A stretch of 6,388 bases of DNA from HRBIN12 sp964447335 (GTDB lineage: Bacteria; Actinomycetota; UBA4738; HRBIN12). The notes beneath the pieces were generated by a model. It searched no databases. It saw nothing but the letters and a program-made list of their open reading frames with translations, and was not told the DNA's origin. The translations under genes and the position numbers were made by a program. The stretch's first letter is position 1; every line of letters begins with the position of its first letter. Below, one piece after another: positions 3,441-6,388 of the stretch. The stretch spans positions 1-6,388 of the forward strand of contig CAYUSA010000095.1 in the NCBI GenBank assembly GCA_964447335.1, given 5' to 3'.

Positions 3441-6388
3441 GCGGGCGATGCTAGCAAGCCAGCCGGGTCCTGGCCCGTGGCCTCCAGGAGCGCGCGCTCG
3501 ACCCAGCCCGGCAGCTCGGCCGCGGGCACCTTGTCCGGGGCCAGGTTGAGGGTCGCCGTCGTGCGGTGGTAGGTGGCGCTCGGGACGCGCTGCGTGAGGT
3601 CGACCTCGAGCGAGCCGGGGAACGTGAGCGGCTTCGCGCGTACCTGCTCGCGGTACGTGGATACCTCCTCGACGCCGAGGCGCCGGCAGGTCACGCGGAG
3701 CGAGGCGACCGCGAAGAGCGTGTCGACCTCGGGCGGGAGCTGGCCGAAGCGGTCGATGGTCTCCTCGCGCACGCGCCCGAGCGTCTCGTGGTCGCCGGCC
3801 GTCGCGATCCGCCGGTACAGGTCCAGGCGCAGCGCCTCCTGCGCGACCCAGCCCGGCGGCACGAACGCCTTCACGGGCAGCTCCACACGCAGGTCCTTCT
3901 CCTCGGGGATCGGCTCTCCCTTCATCTCGGCGACGGACTCCTGGAGCAGCCGGCAGTAGGTGTCGAACCCGACCGCCGCGATGTGGCCGTGCTGCTCGGC
4001 GCCGAGCAGGTTGCCGGCGCCCCGGATCTCGAGGTCGCGGAGCGCGATCTGGAAACCGCTCCCCAGCGCCTGGTGCGTGCTGATGGTCGCGAGCCGCTCG
4101 TGGGCCTCCTCGGTCAGCTCGCGCTGCGGGGGAAAGAAGAAGTACGCGAAGGCGCGCTCGTTGCTCCGCCCCACCCGCCCGCGAAGCTGATACATCTGGC
4201 TCAGCCCGAGCAGGTGCGCGGTGTCCACGATCAGCGTGTTCGCGTTCGGGACGTCGAGCCCGGACTCGATGATCACGGTGCTCACCAGGATGTCGGCGTC
4301 GCGATCCCAGAACCGCATCATCTGGCGCTCGAGCTGGTCCTCGTCCATCTGGCCGTGCGCGAGGACGATGCGCGCGTCGGGCACCTGCTCGGCGAGCCAC
4401 GCCGCCTGGCGGTCGATCGTCGCCACGCGGTTGTGGACCCAGAAGACCTGGCCCTCGCGCAGGAGCTCGCGCCGCACCGCGCCGACCGCGAGCCCCTCGT
4501 CGTACCGCCCGACGTAGGTGAGCACCGGCTGTCGGTCCTCGGGCGGCGTGTCGATCGTCGACATGTCGCGGATGCCGGACAGGGCCATCTCCAGCGTGCG
4601 AGGGATCGGCGTCGCCGTCATCGTGAGCACATCCACGTGCGCGCGCAGCTGCTTCAGCCGCTCCTTGTGCGCAACGCCGAACCGCTGCTCCTCATCCACG
4701 ACGACGAGGCCAAGATCGCGGAACGCGACGTCCCTCGAGAGCAGACGGTGCGTACCGATCACGACATCGACGCCGCCCTTGCCGACCTCCTCGACGATCC
4801 GCTGCTGCTCGATCTTCGGGACGAAGCGCGAGAGCATCGCCACCTTCACCGGGAACGGGGCGTAGCGCTCGGTGAACGTGATGAAGTGCTGCTCCGCGAG
4901 GAGCGTCGTCGGGACCAGGACCGCGACCTGCTTGCCCTCCATCACGGCCTTGAACGCGGCGCGCACGGCGACCTCGGTCTTGCCGAAGCCGACGTCGCCG
5001 CAGATGAGCCGGTCCATCGGCCGCGGCCCCTGCATGTCGACCTTGACCTCGTCGATCGCCGTGGCCTGGTCGCCGGTCTCCTCGTGCGGGAAGGCGTCCT
5101 CGAGCTCGAGCTGCCACGGGGTGTCGGGGCCGAACGCGTGGCCGGTGACGGACATCCGGACCGAGTACAGCCGCACGAGCTCGCCCGCCATGTCCCTCAC
5201 CGCCCGCTTCACGCGGCGGGTCACGCGAGCCCAGTCGTTCGTCCCGAGGCGAGAGAGCCTCGGCGCGTCGCCGCCGAGGTACTTCGCGAGCATACCCACC
5301 TGGTCGGTCGGGACCGAGAGCCGGTCTCCCGCCGCGTACTCGAGCACCATGTAGTCGCGCTCGGCGCCGGCGACCTCGCGGCGCTGGATGCCCGTGTAGC
5401 GGCCGACGCCGTGGACGCGGTGCACGGCGAAGTCCCCCGGCTCGAGCTCCTCGGCGATCGCGTCGGCCCGGCGCTTCGCCAGACGCGGCGCCGTCCGCGT
5501 GTGCCGGCGCGAGCCGAACAGGTCCTCCTCGGTCGCGATGGCGAGCTTGCCGGCCGCGAACACGAATCCATTGGCAAGGGGCGCCTCGATCGCGTCGGCG
5601 AGGGCGGTCACGTGCGGCCCCGCGATCTCCTTCACGCGCTCGAGCGAGCCGTGTCCGCGCGCCGAGAGCACCACGCGGTACCCGCGGTCGCCGAGCTCGC
5701 CGAGGCGCTTGCCGAGCTCGGCGGGGTTACCCTGCGCCGAGCCCCAGTCGCCGATCCCGAGGTCCAGACCCTCGGTGAACTCCGTGAGATGGAGCTGGAC
5801 ACGGGAGCCGAGTGACTCCTGCAGCGGGTGCACCGCCGGCGGGCCGGGCCACCCGCTCGCGTCGGCGAGCGCCTCGGCCTCGCGGTGCGCCTGCGCCGCG
5901 CGATCGAACGTGCGCCGGGCCTGCGTGACGACCGCCCACCCGCCCTCGGCGAGCAGCTCCGAGGGCAGCGGCAGGCGGTCGAAGACGAGCGGCGCGAGCG
6001 CCTCCATCCCCTCGAAGTGCAGGCCGTCGGCCAGGCGCTGGAGCCCGTCGCGGAACCGGTCGAGGTGGCGGGGCGCCGCGGCCTCGGCGCGAGCGCGGAC
6101 GTCGTCGTCGGGGATCAGCTCGCGCACCGCCGGCACGAGGACGTGCGTCACCCGCTGCGTCGAGAGCTGGGACGAGGGGACGAACTCGCGCATCGACTCG
6201 ATCTCGTCGCCCATGTACTCGAGACGCACCGGCCGGCGGGCGGTCCCGGGGAAGACGTCGACGACGCCGCCGCGGACCGCGAACTCGCCGCGGCGCTCGA
6301 CGACGTCGGCGCGCGCGTACCCGAGCTCGACGAGCCGATCGGCGAGAGCGTCCGGCGGGAGCTCGCGTCCGGCGCCGAGCTCGACCGG
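3437..6388 (-). CDS. mfd: Transcription-repair coupling factor Mfd (5' end missing)
   Basis: A superfamily 2 DNA translocase that removes RNA polymerase stalled at lesions and recruits UvrA for nucleotide excision repair. The window holds 983 residues and the stop; the reading frame stays open to the right edge. Counting from that edge: a UvrB-like segment (RRGEFAVRGGVVDVFPGT, about 32-49); an RNA-polymerase-interacting domain (EPGDFAVHRVHGVGRYTG, about 316-333, through VLEYAAGDRLSVPTDQV); then the motor with Walker A GDVGFGKT (464-471), DEEQ (565-568), TATPIPR (591-597), IIESGLDVPNANT (about 656-668) and QLRGRVGRS (734-742). A C-terminal TRCF regulatory domain covers about the last 140 residues. 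Aligning Walker A to E. coli Mfd (1148 residues) from memory suggests roughly 100-170 N-terminal residues are missing. All motor motifs are intact. A GTG at 6229 is an internal Val, not the start, because conserved sequence continues upstream. Confidence 0.97.
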   Translation of the reverse strand, partial: PVELGAGRELPPDALADRLVELGYARADVVERRGEFAVRGGVVDVFPGTARRPVRLEYMGDEIESMREFVPSSQLSTQRVTHVLVPAVRELIPDDDVRARAEAAAPRHLDRFRDGLQRLADGLHFEGMEALAPLVFDRLPLPSELLAEGGWAVVTQARRTFDRAAQAHREAEALADASGWPGPPAVHPLQESLGSRVQLHLTEFTEGLDLGIGDWGSAQGNPAELGKRLGELGDRGYRVVLSARGHGSLERVKEIAGPHVTALADAIEAPLANGFVFAAGKLAIATEEDLFGSRRHTRTAPRLAKRRADAIAEELEPGDFAVHRVHGVGRYTGIQRREVAGAERDYMVLEYAAGDRLSVPTDQVGMLAKYLGGDAPRLSRLGTNDWARVTRRVKRAVRDMAGELVRLYSVRMSVTGHAFGPDTPWQLELEDAFPHEETGDQATAIDEVKVDMQGPRPMDRLICGDVGFGKTEVAVRAAFKAVMEGKQVAVLVPTTLLAEQHFITFTERYAPFPVKVAMLSRFVPKIEQQRIVEEVGKGGVDVVIGTHRLLSRDVAFRDLGLVVVDEEQRFGVAHKERLKQLRAHVDVLTMTATPIPRTLEMALSGIRDMSTIDTPPEDRQPVLTYVGRYDEGLAVGAVRRELLREGQVFWVHNRVATIDRQAAWLAEQVPDARIVLAHGQMDEDQLERQMMRFWDRDADILVSTVIIESGLDVPNANTLIVDTAHLLGLSQMYQLRGRVGRSNERAFAYFFFPPQRELTEEAHERLATISTHQALGSGFQIALRDLEIRGAGNLLGAEQHGHIAAVGFDTYCRLLQESVAEMKGEPIPEEKDLRVELPVKAFVPPGWVAQEALRLDLYRRIATAGDHETLGRVREETIDRFGQLPPEVDTLFAVASLRVTCRRLGVEEVSTYREQVRAKPLTFPGSLEVDLTQRVPSATYHRTTATLNLAPDKVPAAELPGWVERALLEATGQDPAGLLASPA
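3448..3453 (-). promoter_or_regulatory. Candidate internal -10 element for foldase-mazG
   Basis: Seen: TAGCAT on the minus strand, within GCTAGCAT in the last codons of mfd, followed by exactly 7 nt and the foldase ATG. It has the same geometry as the boxes before PAP2 and GNAT, and the GCTAGC core is shared with the GNAT box. It could give a leaderless foldase-mazG transcript independent of mfd. The hexamer is also explained by coding (Leu-Ala-Ser codons), so confidence is modest. Confidence 0.35.

Noticed and set aside
3441..4400. Upstream in-frame extension of the foldase gene (320 codons before 3440)
   Set aside because: It lies in an alternate frame of mfd, is extremely Arg/Ala/Pro-rich, and the signal peptide with lipobox clearly begins at 3440.
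3566..5815. A 749-codon open frame on the plus strand opposite mfd
   Set aside because: It is antisense to well-conserved Mfd motor motifs, has Arg/Glu/Val/Leu-rich composition typical of the reverse strand of high-GC genes, and shows no recognisable domain.
6227..6229. GTG at 6229 as the mfd start codon
   Set aside because: The frame continues open to 6388 and encodes conserved UvrB-like sequence (RGEFAVRGG, VDVFPGT) upstream, so this is an internal valine.
1..6388. Search for mobile elements, CRISPR repeats, tRNA/rRNA genes, riboswitches or a defence system
   Set aside because: No terminal repeats, direct-repeat arrays, transposase or integrase motifs or RNA signatures were found by eye. 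The genes are all recognisable families, and almost every base is accounted for.

Overview
This window is a stretch of high-GC (roughly 70% by eye) bacterial chromosome that is almost entirely coding. The minus strand carries, in transcription order, the 3' part of mfd (cut by the right edge), a SurA/PrsA-like lipoprotein foldase, mazG, a GNAT acetyltransferase, and the first 20 codons of eno (cut by the left edge). One gene, a PAP2-family membrane phosphatase, runs the other way between mazG and the acetyltransferase. I recognise the order mfd - SurA-like protein - mazG - (variable interval) - eno from Actinomycetota such as Streptomyces, and in part from mycobacteria. With the base composition, GTG starts and lack of Shine-Dalgarno motifs, this suggests an actinobacterium, possibly from a less-studied class. 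I cannot assign it more finely.

Right part (1603-6388): mfd, foldase and mazG form a tightly packed unit. The mfd stop overlaps the foldase start (ATGA), and the foldase stop overlaps the mazG start (GTGA), so co-transcription and translational coupling are likely. The products act in different places: transcription-coupled repair, extracytoplasmic protein folding, and NTP-pool cleaning.

Middle (136-1606): PAP2 phosphatase (+) and GNAT (-) are divergent, with start codons about 40 nt apart. The PAP2 gene then converges on mazG so closely that the two stop codons overlap. There is no room for a dedicated terminator.

Left edge (1-135): a 75-nt intergenic region holds a plausible eno promoter, followed by the N-terminus of enolase.

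The most interesting feature is regulatory. Four of the five visible gene starts (eno, GNAT, PAP2, foldase) have a TANNNT hexamer ending 7-8 nt before the start codon and no convincing Shine-Dalgarno sequence. This is the geometry expected of leaderless transcripts. The fifth start, mazG, lacks the hexamer but is coupled to the upstream stop. In the divergent pair the two predicted promoters interlock. Otherwise this is an ordinary housekeeping region. I see no mobile element, CRISPR array, RNA gene or new multi-gene system, and no gene-free stretch longer than 75 nt.
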